Assembly (NCBI GenBank): GCA_041191405.1
Contig: JBEEOW010000002.1
Coordinates: 1-64,000, forward strand
DNA from: JBEEOW01 sp041191405
Lineage (GTDB): Bacteria; Bacteroidota; Bacteroidia; Cytophagales; UBA9547
Direction: 5' to 3'
Length of the DNA stretch: 64,000 nt
Part shown: positions 43,652 to 53,453 of the stretch, piece after piece
How positions within the stretch are numbered: position 1 is the first letter of the stretch
Layout: each line of letters opens with the position of its first letter
Translations under genes and position numbers: made by a program
Notes under the pieces: model-generated
Databases searched by the model: none
The model's input: the letters and a program-made list of their open reading frames with translations, nothing else
Told to the model about the DNA's origin: nothing

Positions 43652-45073
43652 TTAAGCTCTTCTCTCAAGCAATACAACACTTTCTACATGACTTGTCTGA
43701 GGGAACATGTCAACAGCTTGTACTGCTTTAATTTCATATTGCTCATTCATCAATGCAATATCTCGTGCTTGTGTTGAAGGATTACAACTCACATAAACGA
43801 TACGTTTTGGTGATGCTTTTAAAATTGTATCAACAACTTCTGGTGCCATACCTGCACGAGGAGGGTCGGTAATAATTACATCAGGTTTTCCGTGCAATGC
43901 TATTAATTTTTCATTCAACACATCTTTCATATCGCCAGCATAAAAAGTTGTGTTGTTGATATTATTTGCATTTGAATTGATTATAGCATCTTCAATTGCC
44001 ATCGGAACATACTCAATACCAACAACTTTCTTACTCAATTTTGAAACAAAATTAGCAATTGTACCAGTACCTGTGTAAAGGTCATACACAATTTCTTCGC
44101 CTGTTAGTTGCGCAAAATTTCGGGTAACTTTGTATAACTCGTATGCTTGTTCACTATTTGTTTGGTAGAATGATTTTGGTCCAATTCGGAACTTTAACCC
44201 TTCCATTTCTTCTGTAATATAATCTTGACCATAAAAAGTAATTAGTTCTTGGTCAAAAATTGTTTCATTTCCTTTGCCATTAATTACATATAATAATGAT
44301 GTAATTTGAGGGAAAGTGGTTTTGATATGATTTAATAATAATTCTTGATGTTCAGGACTATCATGAAAAAATTGCACAATAACCATAATTTCACCAGTAC
44401 TAGTAGTTCTGATAATTAAATTACGTAAATGCCCAACAGCATTACGTAAATTGTGAAACGACATGCCATGAGCTTCTGTAAACTTACGCACTTCAGATCT
44501 GATACTATTTGATGGTTCAGCTTGTAAAAAACAATCTTTTACATCTATAATTTTATCGAACTTTTTAGGAACGTGAAAACCTAAACCAACCAATGAAGTT
44601 TCATCTGTTGTAGTTCCAATTTCCTCATTTGTTAACCATCTACGGTCAGTAAAAGTAAAATCAAGTTTATTTCTGTAATACTGCGTTTTTTCTGAACCTA
44701 ATATCGGACTTACATTTTGTAACTCTAATTTACCCAAACGAACAAGGCAATCCTCAACGTGTTTTTGTTTAAAATTCAATTGTTCTTGATATTGTAAATG
44801 TTGCCATTTACAACCACCACAAGTTCCAAAATGAGTACAAAATGGAGTTGCTCTTAATGGTGATTGACTTATAAATGATGTTACAACTGCTTCTGCAAGA
44901 TTCTTCTTAACATAGGTAACTTTCACATTAACAACATCTTGAGGAACAGTATTTGAAACAAACAATACCATTCCATCTTCTAATCTACCTATTCCTTTAC
45001 CATCTTCAGAAATATCGTGAATAGTTACATTGTCATAAAAAATTTCTGATTTTGGTTTTCTAAGTCTTGCCAT
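43652..45073 (-). CDS. rlmD: 23S rRNA (uracil-C5)-methyltransferase RlmD
   Basis: The 473-residue SAM-dependent enzyme methylates uracil in 23S rRNA (position 1939 in E. coli numbering). It has an N-terminal TRAM domain (about 8-65), an iron-sulfur cysteine set in CTHFGTCGGCKWQHL, the SAM region VYDLYTGTGTIANFVSKL, the catalytic motif DPPRAGM and the nucleophile Cys in YVSCNPSTQARDI. RlmD and RumA/TrmA-like paralogues are hard to separate; the motif set favours RlmD. It overlaps the upstream gene by 14 bases. Confidence 0.92.
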   Translation of the reverse strand: MARLRKPKSEIFYDNVTIHDISEDGKGIGRLEDGMVLFVSNTVPQDVVNVKVTYVKKNLAEAVVTSFISQSPLRATPFCTHFGTCGGCKWQHLQYQEQLNFKQKHVEDCLVRLGKLELQNVSPILGSEKTQYYRNKLDFTFTDRRWLTNEEIGTTTDETSLVGLGFHVPKKFDKIIDVKDCFLQAEPSNSIRSEVRKFTEAHGMSFHNLRNAVGHLRNLIIRTTSTGEIMVIVQFFHDSPEHQELLLNHIKTTFPQITSLLYVINGKGNETIFDQELITFYGQDYITEEMEGLKFRIGPKSFYQTNSEQAYELYKVTRNFAQLTGEEIVYDLYTGTGTIANFVSKLSKKVVGIEYVPMAIEDAIINSNANNINNTTFYAGDMKDVLNEKLIALHGKPDVIITDPPRAGMAPEVVDTILKASPKRIVYVSCNPSTQARDIALMNEQYEIKAVQAVDMFPQTSHVESVVLLERRA

Positions 45074-45671
45074 TTTTATTGTCAGGGTTTAATACCGAGG
45101 TTATTTCATTTAGTTTGTCAACTTTACTATTGAAATCACCTTTTAAAGTATTTCTAATTTTATTTAAATTTGATAATATATCATTGATAGAATCTGGTAG
45201 AATTTCTTCTAACACTTCTCTGAATCGTTTTGCAAAAGTGGGCGATTTTCCATTGGTTGAAATACCAATTTTTAAGTCCCCTTTTTTAACTACTGAACTT
45301 AAGTAAAAATCGCACAATGCTGGAGTATCAGCCACATTCACTAAAATTCTTCTCATTTTAGCTTGGCAACGCACTTCCCTATTTAATTCAGGTAAATTTG
45401 TAGCTGCAATTACTAAATCAATATTTGTTAAATCGCTAGTTTCAAAAGGCTTAAATTTCAAAGTTAAATTAAAATCAGTTTTTGAAAGTGCAATAATTTC
45501 TTCTTTAATCTCGGGTGCTACAAGAGTTATATTGGCATTCGGACTATTTTTATATAAAGTTGATACCTTCTCAAAACCAACATAGCCTCCACCTACTACT
45601 AACACTCGCAATTTATATAAACACAAAAAAATGGGAAACAGTAAATTACCTTCTAAATTTGTATTTTCCAT
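45060..45671 (-). CDS. Precorrin-2 dehydrogenase/ferrochelatase-like (siroheme synthase N-terminal) protein
   Basis: The 203-residue protein matches the N-terminal NAD-binding domain of siroheme synthase (CysG/Met8p), which oxidises precorrin-2 to sirohydrochlorin and may insert iron. The Rossmann loop is VVGGGYVGFEKV (about 25-36); VAPEIKEEI and VNVADTPALCDFYLSSVVKKGDLKIGISTNGKSP are typical. No uroporphyrinogen methyltransferase domain is present. The ORF's 3' end overlaps rlmD by 14 bases. Confidence 0.88.
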   Translation of the reverse strand: MENTNLEGNLLFPIFLCLYKLRVLVVGGGYVGFEKVSTLYKNSPNANITLVAPEIKEEIIALSKTDFNLTLKFKPFETSDLTNIDLVIAATNLPELNREVRCQAKMRRILVNVADTPALCDFYLSSVVKKGDLKIGISTNGKSPTFAKRFREVLEEILPDSINDILSNLNKIRNTLKGDFNSKVDKLNEITSVLNPDNKNGKT

Positions 45672-45905
45672 TTTGGGCTAAATAAAGTGTTTAAAATTTG
45701 TCGAGAATAATTTCAAATTAAGCAAAGTTAATTCATTTAAGATTATTTTAATTAAGATTATGAATGTATTTTTGAATCTATTTTAAACCTTTTAAGTAAA
45801 AATGAGTAGTAAACTATAATTCTTTACTTTAAACTAAATTACATCATAAATCTAAATCATAATTAAATAAACATTGATTTATTTATAAATTTGATTAGAA
45901 ATAAA

Positions 45906-47870
45906 ATGAAAAATCTAACAACTATAATACTTGTATTTATCTGTCATTTAAGCTTTTCGCAAAGCCCAGGCAATGTTTCCTCCAATTTACAATGGTGGTT
46001 TAAAGCCAATTCAGGTACAAGCACAACAACTGATGCAGCACAAATAAATACTTGGAACAATAGCGGAAGTTTTGCAACCACCTCAGTGAGTAGAAGTTCA
46101 CTCTCTACCGCAGGTTACCCGATGTACAAAACAAGTATTATAAATTTTAATCCTGTTGTTCGTTTTTCATCTTCGAGTTCATCAGCATTTCAAACTACTT
46201 TTTCTGGAGTTCACGCTACAGATGTTGTTAATATGAACCCAACTGCTGATAATACAACCACAGTAATTGTATTTAAATCAAGCCAAAGTTCAGGTGGTAC
46301 AAATCAATATTCAAGTCCAAATTTTATATCAACAGAAAGAACTACAACAATTTACGATTATGAAGTTGGATTTACAGGAGGAAAAGTTGCTGTAAAAGTA
46401 CACCACTCAAGTGACAATTGGTCTGCCCAAAATTCATCAACTTATAACGACAATATTGCAAGAATTGCTTCTATAACAAGACTTAAAGATGGTACTGCTG
46501 CCAACCCTTCTACTTTAAACATTTACATGAATGCAAAAAGTGACATCAACACCACAAGTGCAGGTACCTCTTACTCTTTAAACTCTCCTGATTATACTAC
46601 TGCATCTACTTTTTGTGGATTTAACATTGGTGCTCAAGTAAATAGTGGAAGTACAGCATTCAATGGTGGCACTCCTTATAGTGGCGACATTGCAGAAATT
46701 ATTGTGTATGATGCAGTACTTTCAAGTACAAATTTGCAAAAAGTGCAATCTTATTTGGCTGTAAAATACGGCATTACACTTGACCAAACTTCGGCTTATG
46801 ATTACCTACGTTCAGATGGAACGGTAATTTGGGATGGAACTTCTTCGTCAGGTTATAATAAAGATATTGCTGGTATTGGGCAAGACGATAATTCAGGGTT
46901 ATCACAACCTATGTCCCAAAGTATCAATGCAAATTCAATGGTGTTAATGAAAACAGCGAGCGATATTACGAATAACGAATTTATGATGTGGGGAGATAAT
47001 GGTACTAGTGTAACCTCAAATTCAAATAATTTAGTTGATGTTCCTTCAGGAATAGAATCCCGCTTGAAACGTGTTTGGAAAATAACAGAAACAGGTGATG
47101 TAGGAACAGTAACCGTAACTATTGATGTATCAAATATACCTGGAAGTAAAACCTTAGCAGATTTACGATTAATAGTTGATGATGATGGTACATTTGCATC
47201 TGGCACAAGTACCTTGTATTCAGCTGCTTCTCTAACAAGTAATATTGCAACTTTTAATCTAGTTGATTTTAATAATACCAATCAAAGATTTTTTACTTTA
47301 GGCTCAGTTTTAAGAAGTAGAACAGCTCTTCCTGTTGATTTTGTAAATGTAAAATTGGAAAATACTGAGAAAGGTAAAACTTTGTTATGGGATGTTGTTA
47401 ATGAAAATAATATTCAAAAATATACAGTTTCAATATCTACAGATTTACACAACTGGACAGAAATTGCAAGTTTACCAGCTCTAAAAACAAGTAATTCAAT
47501 TTTAAATTATGAACAATTAATTCCTGAAAATATAAGTCATTATATCTATTATGTAAAAGTTGATGCGGTTGAGTTTGACAATAAAATCACGAATTCAAAA
47601 ACAATATCAGTTGCTGATATCAAAGCCGAAAACGTATTTATCAACTCACCTGACCCATGCGATGACCATTTAGATATCACCTCAAACAGCAATTTCGAGT
47701 TGGTTGAAATTGCTGATTTAACAGGAAAACAACTACATAATTATAGTTATACTCCTTTAAGTAATGGTTATAGGTTAATTACAGACCATTTACCAACGGG
47801 AATGTATTTGCTTATTTTAAAAAATGAATTTGGAAATATTCATATCGAAAAATTTAAAGTAATACATTAA
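45906..47870 (+). CDS. T9SS type A sorting domain-containing secreted protein
   Basis: The product (654 residues from this ATG) has a signal peptide (NLTTIILVFICHLSFS) and a concanavalin/LamG-like segment (NLQWWFKANSGTSTTTDAAQ ... IAEIIVYDAVLSSTNLQKVQ, about 25-285). A second region (about 290-455) begins AGIGQDDNSGLSQPMSQS and is common in Bacteroidota cell-surface proteins. The C-terminus is a T9SS domain (LEIADLTGKQLHNYSY ... LPTGMYLLILKNE ... EKFKVIH). A TTG five codons upstream is a possible but less likely start. Probably exported to the cell surface; function unknown. Confidence 0.85.
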   Translation: MKNLTTIILVFICHLSFSQSPGNVSSNLQWWFKANSGTSTTTDAAQINTWNNSGSFATTSVSRSSLSTAGYPMYKTSIINFNPVVRFSSSSSSAFQTTFSGVHATDVVNMNPTADNTTTVIVFKSSQSSGGTNQYSSPNFISTERTTTIYDYEVGFTGGKVAVKVHHSSDNWSAQNSSTYNDNIARIASITRLKDGTAANPSTLNIYMNAKSDINTTSAGTSYSLNSPDYTTASTFCGFNIGAQVNSGSTAFNGGTPYSGDIAEIIVYDAVLSSTNLQKVQSYLAVKYGITLDQTSAYDYLRSDGTVIWDGTSSSGYNKDIAGIGQDDNSGLSQPMSQSINANSMVLMKTASDITNNEFMMWGDNGTSVTSNSNNLVDVPSGIESRLKRVWKITETGDVGTVTVTIDVSNIPGSKTLADLRLIVDDDGTFASGTSTLYSAASLTSNIATFNLVDFNNTNQRFFTLGSVLRSRTALPVDFVNVKLENTEKGKTLLWDVVNENNIQKYTVSISTDLHNWTEIASLPALKTSNSILNYEQLIPENISHYIYYVKVDAVEFDNKITNSKTISVADIKAENVFINSPDPCDDHLDITSNSNFELVEIADLTGKQLHNYSYTPLSNGYRLITDHLPTGMYLLILKNEFGNIHIEKFKVIH

Positions 47871-47893
47871 ATATCAACACAATAACATAAATT

Positions 47894-47931
47894 AAAAAAG
47901 CACACAAAATAATATTTTGTGTGCTTTTTTT
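47894..47931 (+). terminator. Intrinsic terminator
   Basis: Stem AAAAAAGCACACAAAAT / ATTTTGTGTGCTTTTTT after the T9SS gene and before the TetR operator region. Confidence 0.9.
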
Positions 47932-47954
47932 AATTTTATAAGTATAACATTTGC

Positions 47955-47976
47955 TTACTTACTAATAAGTAAGTAA
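47955..47976. promoter_or_regulatory. Operator-like palindrome upstream of the TetR gene
   Basis: TTACTTACT and AGTAAGTAA form 9-bp inverted arms around a 4-base centre, 22 bases before the TetR ATG. A near-consensus -7 element (TAACATTTG, 47945-47953) abuts it, so a bound protein would cover the transcription start. Size and symmetry fit a TetR-family autoregulatory site. Confidence 0.6.
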
Positions 47977-47997
47977 TATTGTAATACAATTTTAAAT

Positions 47998-48558
47998 ATG
48001 CGTGACACAAGAACAGAAATACTTGAAATAGGAGAAATGCTTATCCGCACAAAAGGATATCATTCTTTTAGTTATGCAGATATTGCAAAAACATTATCTA
48101 TTAAGAATGCTGCTATTCATTACCATTTCCCTGGCAAAAGCGATTTAGGCACAACTATTTTACAATCATTAATTAATAATGTAGAGTTATTAAAGGAAAC
48201 TTGTAAAGAATATTCAGCAACAGACAAATTATTGAGATTTATAGAAATCTACGACAATAGTAAAATGCTTGATAGAGTTTGCATTATGGGAGCATTATCT
48301 CCTTGTATAGATACGCTACCAGAACAAATGCAATTAAAACTTAAAGAAATTGCAGAACTATTGTTAAAATGGCTTAATGATATTTTACAAGAAGGTAAAA
48401 AAAATCAAGAATTTCATTTCAATGAAAATTCAATTGACAAAGCCAATTTAATAGTTTCCTCATTATTAGCATCGCTATTACTAAACAAAGTACTAAATAA
48501 CGGTGTTTTTGAATCAATAAAACAATCAATATTTGAGTCAGTTCAAATATCAAAGTAA
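47998..48558 (+). CDS. TetR family transcriptional regulator
   Basis: The 186-residue protein has an N-terminal helix-turn-helix (about 25-50; YSYADIAKTLSIKNAAIHYHFPGKSDL) characteristic of TetR/AcrR. The C-terminal ligand domain is not assignable to a known effector. An operator-like palindrome lies 22 bases upstream. It is followed 8 bases later by fabF, so a role in controlling fatty-acid synthesis is plausible (inference from linkage). Confidence 0.9.
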   Translation: MRDTRTEILEIGEMLIRTKGYHSFSYADIAKTLSIKNAAIHYHFPGKSDLGTTILQSLINNVELLKETCKEYSATDKLLRFIEIYDNSKMLDRVCIMGALSPCIDTLPEQMQLKLKEIAELLLKWLNDILQEGKKNQEFHFNENSIDKANLIVSSLLASLLLNKVLNNGVFESIKQSIFESVQISK

Positions 48559-48566
48559 ATAATATT

Positions 48567-49823
48567 ATGGCAAAAGAATTAAAACGAGTTGTAATTACAG
48601 GTTTAGGTGCAATTACACCTCTTGGGAATAATGTTGAGACTTTTTGGGCAAATGTAGTAGTTGGCAACAGTGGTGTTGGTCCGATTACTAAATTTGATAC
48701 AACACATTTTAAAACAAAATTCGCAGCTGAAGTGAAGGATTTCAACCCAAGTGAATATTTTGAAAAAAATGAAGCTCGAAAATACGATTTATATGTTCAA
48801 TATGCTGTCGCTGCTGCTCAAGAAGCTATAAATCAAGCAAATATTGACTTAAAAACTGTTAATAAAAACAAAATTGGGGTTATTTGGGGTTCAGGAAATG
48901 GAGGTATTACTACCTTTCAAGAACAAGTAATGGGTTATGTTGAAGGTGGTAAAATACCAAAATTCAACCCATATTTTGTACCAAAAATGATTGGAAATAT
49001 GGCTTCGGGTATTATTTCAATCAGACATGGTTTTAGAGGTGTAAATTTTACAACTATTTCTGCATGTGCATCTGCTAATACAGCTCTTATTGAGGCATTT
49101 AACCATATTCGTTTAGGTAAAGCTGATATAATTATTACAGGTGGTTCAGAAGCTCCAATTACCGAAAGTGCCATTGGTGGATTCAATGCTTCAAAAGCTC
49201 TTTCAACCAATAATGAAGATGCGGCAGGTGCTTGTCGCCCGTTTGATATTGATAGAGATGGATTTGTGATGGGCGAAGGTGCAGGTGCTTTGGTGTTAGA
49301 AAGTTTAGACTCAGCCTTGGCTCGTGGAGCAACTATTTTATCAGAAGTAGTAGGAACAGGTATGGCAGCAGATGCTTACCATTTAACAAGTACCCATCCT
49401 GAAGGTGAAGGTTCGTACTTAGGAATGATTGAAGCACTTGAAGAAGCTGAAATTACTGCCGAACAAATTGATTATATAAATGCACACGCAACCTCAACTC
49501 CAACAGGTGATACCAGCGAATTAATTGCAATTGAAAGGGTATTTGGCAATAGAAAATCACTGAATATCAGTGCAACTAAATCAATGACGGGGCATTTACT
49601 TGGTGGAGCAGGTGCTATTGAGGCAATTATTTGTGTAAAAGCAATTCAAGATGATATTGTACCTCCAACAATAAATACTAAAAATGTAGAACCTGAATTT
49701 GCAGATAAATTTAATTTAACTTTAGGTACAGCTCAAAAGAAAACCATAAACTACACATTAAGTAATACCTTTGGCTTTGGTGGACATATTGCTACAAGTA
49801 TTTTCAAGAAATATGTTGGGTAA
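48567..49823 (+). CDS. fabF: Beta-ketoacyl-ACP synthase II
   Basis: The 418-residue condensing enzyme extends acyl-ACP with malonyl-ACP. The catalytic triad is visible: Cys167 in TISACASANTAL, His in NAHATSTPTGD and His in SMTGHLLGGAGAIE. Length matches FabF. acpP and fabD/fabG are not adjacent; instead it lies 8 bases after a TetR gene. It may be a second, regulated FabF paralogue, which cannot be decided without the rest of the genome. A set of hairpins follows. Confidence 0.92.
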   Translation: MAKELKRVVITGLGAITPLGNNVETFWANVVVGNSGVGPITKFDTTHFKTKFAAEVKDFNPSEYFEKNEARKYDLYVQYAVAAAQEAINQANIDLKTVNKNKIGVIWGSGNGGITTFQEQVMGYVEGGKIPKFNPYFVPKMIGNMASGIISIRHGFRGVNFTTISACASANTALIEAFNHIRLGKADIIITGGSEAPITESAIGGFNASKALSTNNEDAAGACRPFDIDRDGFVMGEGAGALVLESLDSALARGATILSEVVGTGMAADAYHLTSTHPEGEGSYLGMIEALEEAEITAEQIDYINAHATSTPTGDTSELIAIERVFGNRKSLNISATKSMTGHLLGGAGAIEAIICVKAIQDDIVPPTINTKNVEPEFADKFNLTLGTAQKKTINYTLSNTFGFGGHIATSIFKKYVG

Positions 49824-49855
49824 AATTGTCTGAACCAAGGGATTTAAAATAAACT

Positions 49856-49918
49856 ATTCGTAGAGTTCCGAAGGGCTCTACGAATTTATAATGAGTGGTA
49901 GTCTTTGACTACTTTTTT
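49856..49918 (+). terminator. Two consecutive terminator hairpins after fabF
   Basis: The first hairpin (49856-49885) has the stem ATTCGTAGAG / CTCTACGAAT. The second (49898-49918) has GTAGTC / GACTAC followed by six T. A third hairpin, TTTTTTAAGAAA with TTTCTTAAAAA, overlaps this T-run and extends to about 49946. Confidence 0.8.
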
Positions 49919-49960
49919 AAGAAAATATCAAGTCAATTTCTTAAAAACAAGACTAATCTA

Positions 49961-50737
49961 TTATTTTAAATTAGGAATATTGTGTTCCTTGATTTCAAAG
50001 TAACAATTTTCACAAACTAATTTAATATTAGCAAATTCCATATTTTCGTCATTCCAACCATCATCTTTACTTCTAATATCTTCACATTTATTACACCAAG
50101 CTGACAATTCATCATCTTCTTCTAAATACATTCCAATTTGGGTTTCAAAAGATTCCTCAAATCCTGTTTGTTCATTTTTTTTTAAATGTTGACAAATAAA
50201 TGCTGGTCTGCTTTTACCGTGTTTACTACAATCTATTAGCTTATCTGTTTTTCTTTTGTTTATTTCTTTCAGTTCTTCAACAAAATCATTATCAATTTCA
50301 TCAGTAATTAGAAAATATATTTCAAGATTATCTTCAATAACAATTCTATATGCACCAATGGCATCAATTAATTTAAAAGTAATAGCAGTTAATTCCCATC
50401 CAATATATTTATCAGCCTCATAATAACCTTTAGTTAATTCAGAAAAATTGTGCTTTTCTCCAAACTTTTTTACTAAAATTGTTTGTAGTTTGTTGTTATG
50501 AATTAGTTCTATATTATTCCAAGCCCAAAGCCAAGTTTTTGTCGAATTTGAATAACTACCAATTGGAATATATTCAAAATTTATTTCACCCTCAGTTTTT
50601 TTAAAAGTGATTATAGAAGTTTCGTCATCATAAAACCATTCCGAGTAACTTTTCAAATTGTAAGTTTTTACAAAATTATCTTGAATTTCTTTGAATTCAT
50701 TACAAGTTTTAATAGCAAAATCTGAATATTTTTTCAT
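49961..50737 (-). CDS. DUF6882-like protein with C-terminal Cys pairs
   Basis: The 258-residue soluble protein has an N-terminal region resembling DUF6882 (ITFKKTEGEINFEYIPIGSYSNSTKTWLWAW; GYYEADKYIGWELTAITFK). The C-terminal part carries several Cys/His residues in zinc-ribbon spacing (CSKHGKSRPAFICQHL, SAWCNKC, VCENCYFEI). Such combinations are seen in polymorphic-toxin immunity-like proteins, but no toxin gene is adjacent. Function unknown. Confidence 0.68.
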   Translation of the reverse strand: MKKYSDFAIKTCNEFKEIQDNFVKTYNLKSYSEWFYDDETSIITFKKTEGEINFEYIPIGSYSNSTKTWLWAWNNIELIHNNKLQTILVKKFGEKHNFSELTKGYYEADKYIGWELTAITFKLIDAIGAYRIVIEDNLEIYFLITDEIDNDFVEELKEINKRKTDKLIDCSKHGKSRPAFICQHLKKNEQTGFEESFETQIGMYLEEDDELSAWCNKCEDIRSKDDGWNDENMEFANIKLVCENCYFEIKEHNIPNLK

Positions 50738-50791
50738 TTTGATTCAAAAAGGTAAGTTATAGATTAACAGTTTATTTAATCTATTTCATTT

Positions 50792-51682
50792 CTAATCCTT
50801 TATACATCTGATATTTATACCGGAAGCATTAGGTATAGATAATCTAAGAATCTTTGAACTATTAGCCCAAAGAGCAATACACCAAGTCGAATTAAAATCT
50901 ATAAAGTCGGAAATCCAAAAATCAGTTTCAAAATTACCATAAGTCTTAAATCCGTTATTATACCACATGCCTTTGTAATTAATTCCTCCTGCAGGTAAAA
51001 TATTAAATTTTGATTTATTATTTAAAATTGTACTATCACCTATTGTAAATTCCTCATAACTAAAATTAATATTCATCCAACCTTCTTTACTTGATAAAGC
51101 CTTAGCTATTTTTTGCATTGGTATACCAAGCGCTGTATCATTATATAAATTAAGTCGAACAATAGTTGTTTCTAAAATTCGCCAATCATAATCACTAGGA
51201 ACTCTCCAACCTAAAGGGCATATATTTTTATCACTTTTTATAACATAAGCATTATAATTCCCTCCAAATCTTAAAGAAAGTTTTGAATCATTAAGATTAT
51301 TACCCCAAATCATCATAGGATTTCTATGATTTAATTGATTATTCTTAACCCAATCGGCTGAATCTTTAGCTATAAAAATTTGAGTTCCATCATTAAATTT
51401 TTCAACTCTTAGGTTTTCTTGCATCCAAATCTGATTACCAATTTTAATAGTTGAATATTTATTACCATCAATATCAATTAAAGAATCACTACTACTTAAA
51501 TCATTATTAAAATTTGAATTATTAAAATTACTTTTTTTAAAAGTTATACTATCTATTTCTGAAATAGCATATTTTATAACTTTATTATATTTTTTATGTA
51601 AGAATAAAGTGTCTTGAGAAAGTACTTTTTTAATTGACAAAAAGCCAATCAATAACCCCATAATAAGTATTTTAAATTTCAT
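50792..51682 (-). CDS. FISUMP-domain exported protein
   Basis: The 296-residue protein has a signal peptide (about 1-22) and the 'Fibrobacter succinogenes major paralogous domain' pattern, clear in TIKIGNQIWMQENLRVEKFN ... CPLGWRVPSDYDWRILE ... WISDF ... GINIRCIKD (about 75-296). Such proteins are surface or secreted and of unknown function. It lies 45 bases downstream of nuoD on the same strand. Confidence 0.85.
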   Translation of the reverse strand: MKFKILIMGLLIGFLSIKKVLSQDTLFLHKKYNKVIKYAISEIDSITFKKSNFNNSNFNNDLSSSDSLIDIDGNKYSTIKIGNQIWMQENLRVEKFNDGTQIFIAKDSADWVKNNQLNHRNPMMIWGNNLNDSKLSLRFGGNYNAYVIKSDKNICPLGWRVPSDYDWRILETTIVRLNLYNDTALGIPMQKIAKALSSKEGWMNINFSYEEFTIGDSTILNNKSKFNILPAGGINYKGMWYNNGFKTYGNFETDFWISDFIDFNSTWCIALWANSSKILRLSIPNASGINIRCIKD

Positions 51683-51727
51683 TTAATTTTGATTTCTATT
51701 ATGTCAACAATGGTTCAGACAATCCCC

Positions 51728-52942
51728 CTACCTATCCACCTCACCCATTACTAAATCAAGAGAGCCAATAATTGCAACTAAATCTGCAATCATGCCTCCC
51801 CTACTAATTTCGGGTAAAACTGATAAATTTACAAAGCACGATGAACGTACTTTACATCTCACTGGCATATCTGAACGGCCATCTGTTCTGAAAAAATAAC
51901 CTAGCTCTCCTTTTGGGTTTTCGGCTCTGGTATAAAAATCCATGGCAACTGGTCTGGTTTTCTTTGGTACCAATGCCTGTGGATCAAACTCTTTGGTACG
52001 TTTGTGTTCTTTTGTTAATTTTTCAATTGCTTGTTCAATTATTTTAACACTTTCCCAACACTCTTGTACACGAACATAGTTTCTGTCCCAACAATCGCCA
52101 ACGGTTCCCATTAGGCCTTCGCCCATAGGAATATCAAAATCAATTTCTGGGTAAACTGAATATTTATCTACTTTTCTTAAATCGTATCTTAAACCCGAAC
52201 CTCTCAACACTGGTCCAGAACAAGCATAATTTATTGCTAAATCAAGTGGCAATACACCCACATTAGCAGTTCTATTTATAAAAATCTTATTATCAATTAC
52301 TAACTGTTGTAATTCTACTAATTTAGGTTTTAAATAAGTAATAAATTGAGAAACTCTATCCTCAAAACCAACTGGTAAATCATAATATAATCCACCAATC
52401 CAGATATAGTTATACAACATTCTAGAACCACTCAACCACTCTAACATCCTCAAAATGTGCTCTCTATCACGCATTAACCATAAAAATGGTGTAAAAGCAC
52501 CAATATCCATGGCATACGTACCGATTGCTACAAAATGCGAAGCAAGTCTGTTTAATTCAGCTACTAAAACACGAATATATTCAACACGAGGAGGTAAAGT
52601 ACCTGTAATACCCAACATTTTTTCAATGCCCATTACATAAGCATGTTCCGAGTTCATAGATGCTAAATAATCCATACGGTCAACGTAGGGAATAATTTGG
52701 TTAAACATCAATGATTCAGCATGTTTCTCGAAGCAACGGTGCAAGTATCCCAAATGAGGAATTACGTCAACAACAATTTCACCATCAGTAATCACCTCTA
52801 GCCTCAAAACTCCATGTGTGGATGGGTGTTGAGGACCAATACTAATCACCATTTCTTGCGATTTTAAATCAGCAATATTGGTTTTTAGCGGTTCTGAATT
52901 TTTTAAATTATCAGGATGATATGTGTACTGAACTTGCTGCAA
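51728..52942 (-). CDS. nuoD: NADH-quinone oxidoreductase subunit D
   Basis: The 404-residue protein is the 49-kDa-type subunit of complex I, part of the quinone-binding core. It is full length, from MVISIGPQHPSTHGVLRLEV to the C-terminal SLDLVMGEVDR, with HLGYLHRCFEKHAE and SGSRMLYNYIWIGG in place. The other nuo genes are not in the window: upstream is gldH and downstream is the FISUMP gene. The isolation is noteworthy. It should still assemble with NuoB/C in the peripheral arm. Confidence 0.94.
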   Translation of the reverse strand: MQQVQYTYHPDNLKNSEPLKTNIADLKSQEMVISIGPQHPSTHGVLRLEVITDGEIVVDVIPHLGYLHRCFEKHAESLMFNQIIPYVDRMDYLASMNSEHAYVMGIEKMLGITGTLPPRVEYIRVLVAELNRLASHFVAIGTYAMDIGAFTPFLWLMRDREHILRMLEWLSGSRMLYNYIWIGGLYYDLPVGFEDRVSQFITYLKPKLVELQQLVIDNKIFINRTANVGVLPLDLAINYACSGPVLRGSGLRYDLRKVDKYSVYPEIDFDIPMGEGLMGTVGDCWDRNYVRVQECWESVKIIEQAIEKLTKEHKRTKEFDPQALVPKKTRPVAMDFYTRAENPKGELGYFFRTDGRSDMPVRCKVRSSCFVNLSVLPEISRGGMIADLVAIIGSLDLVMGEVDR

Positions 52943-52952
52943 AATAAATCAA

Positions 52953-53453
52953 TTATTTTATTTTTTCAATCCTAACTCCAACAGAATGAATACCTTTCAA
53001 TTCTTGTTCTCTCATATATTGAGTAATTTTGAACTTATATTTACCTTTATATGGGAATTTAAAATTCGACAAACATTCAAACTGATGAAAATATAAATCT
53101 GTTGCACCTTTACCAAAAGGTCTACCCGATTTGGGGTCTAAAAGATCAAATTCTAATTGTCTCGAATTTATTACCTTACCTGTTGAGTCTTCTAATGAAT
53201 ATTTAACAAAAATATTATAGAAAGGATAATCAAGTCCATTCCTAACATTTAATAAAATATTAGTAGGTATTGATGGATTTTCAATTTCAAAATGATATGT
53301 TGGAATAGTATCCAAATTCCAAACTCTATTTTTAAATTGATAATTATACTCAAACAAGCGTTCAAACTCAGAACTTTCTGTAAGTTTATCGCAAGAGGTA
53401 AAACCAAATCCGATAGCTATTAAAATAAGTATATACCCAATTTTATTCTTCAT
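52953..53453 (-). CDS. gldH: Gliding motility lipoprotein GldH
   Basis: The 166-residue protein has a lipoprotein signal (GFGFTSC, Cys21) and matches GldH in length and in the segments EYNYQFKNRVWNLDTIPTYH and GRPFGKGATDLYFHQFEC. GldH is needed for gliding or for T9SS function in flavobacteria. It overlaps the end of the upstream ricT gene by 11 bases and ends 10 bases before nuoD starts. Confidence 0.9.
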   Translation of the reverse strand: MKNKIGYILILIAIGFGFTSCDKLTESSEFERLFEYNYQFKNRVWNLDTIPTYHFEIENPSIPTNILLNVRNGLDYPFYNIFVKYSLEDSTGKVINSRQLEFDLLDPKSGRPFGKGATDLYFHQFECLSNFKFPYKGKYKFKITQYMREQELKGIHSVGVRIEKIK

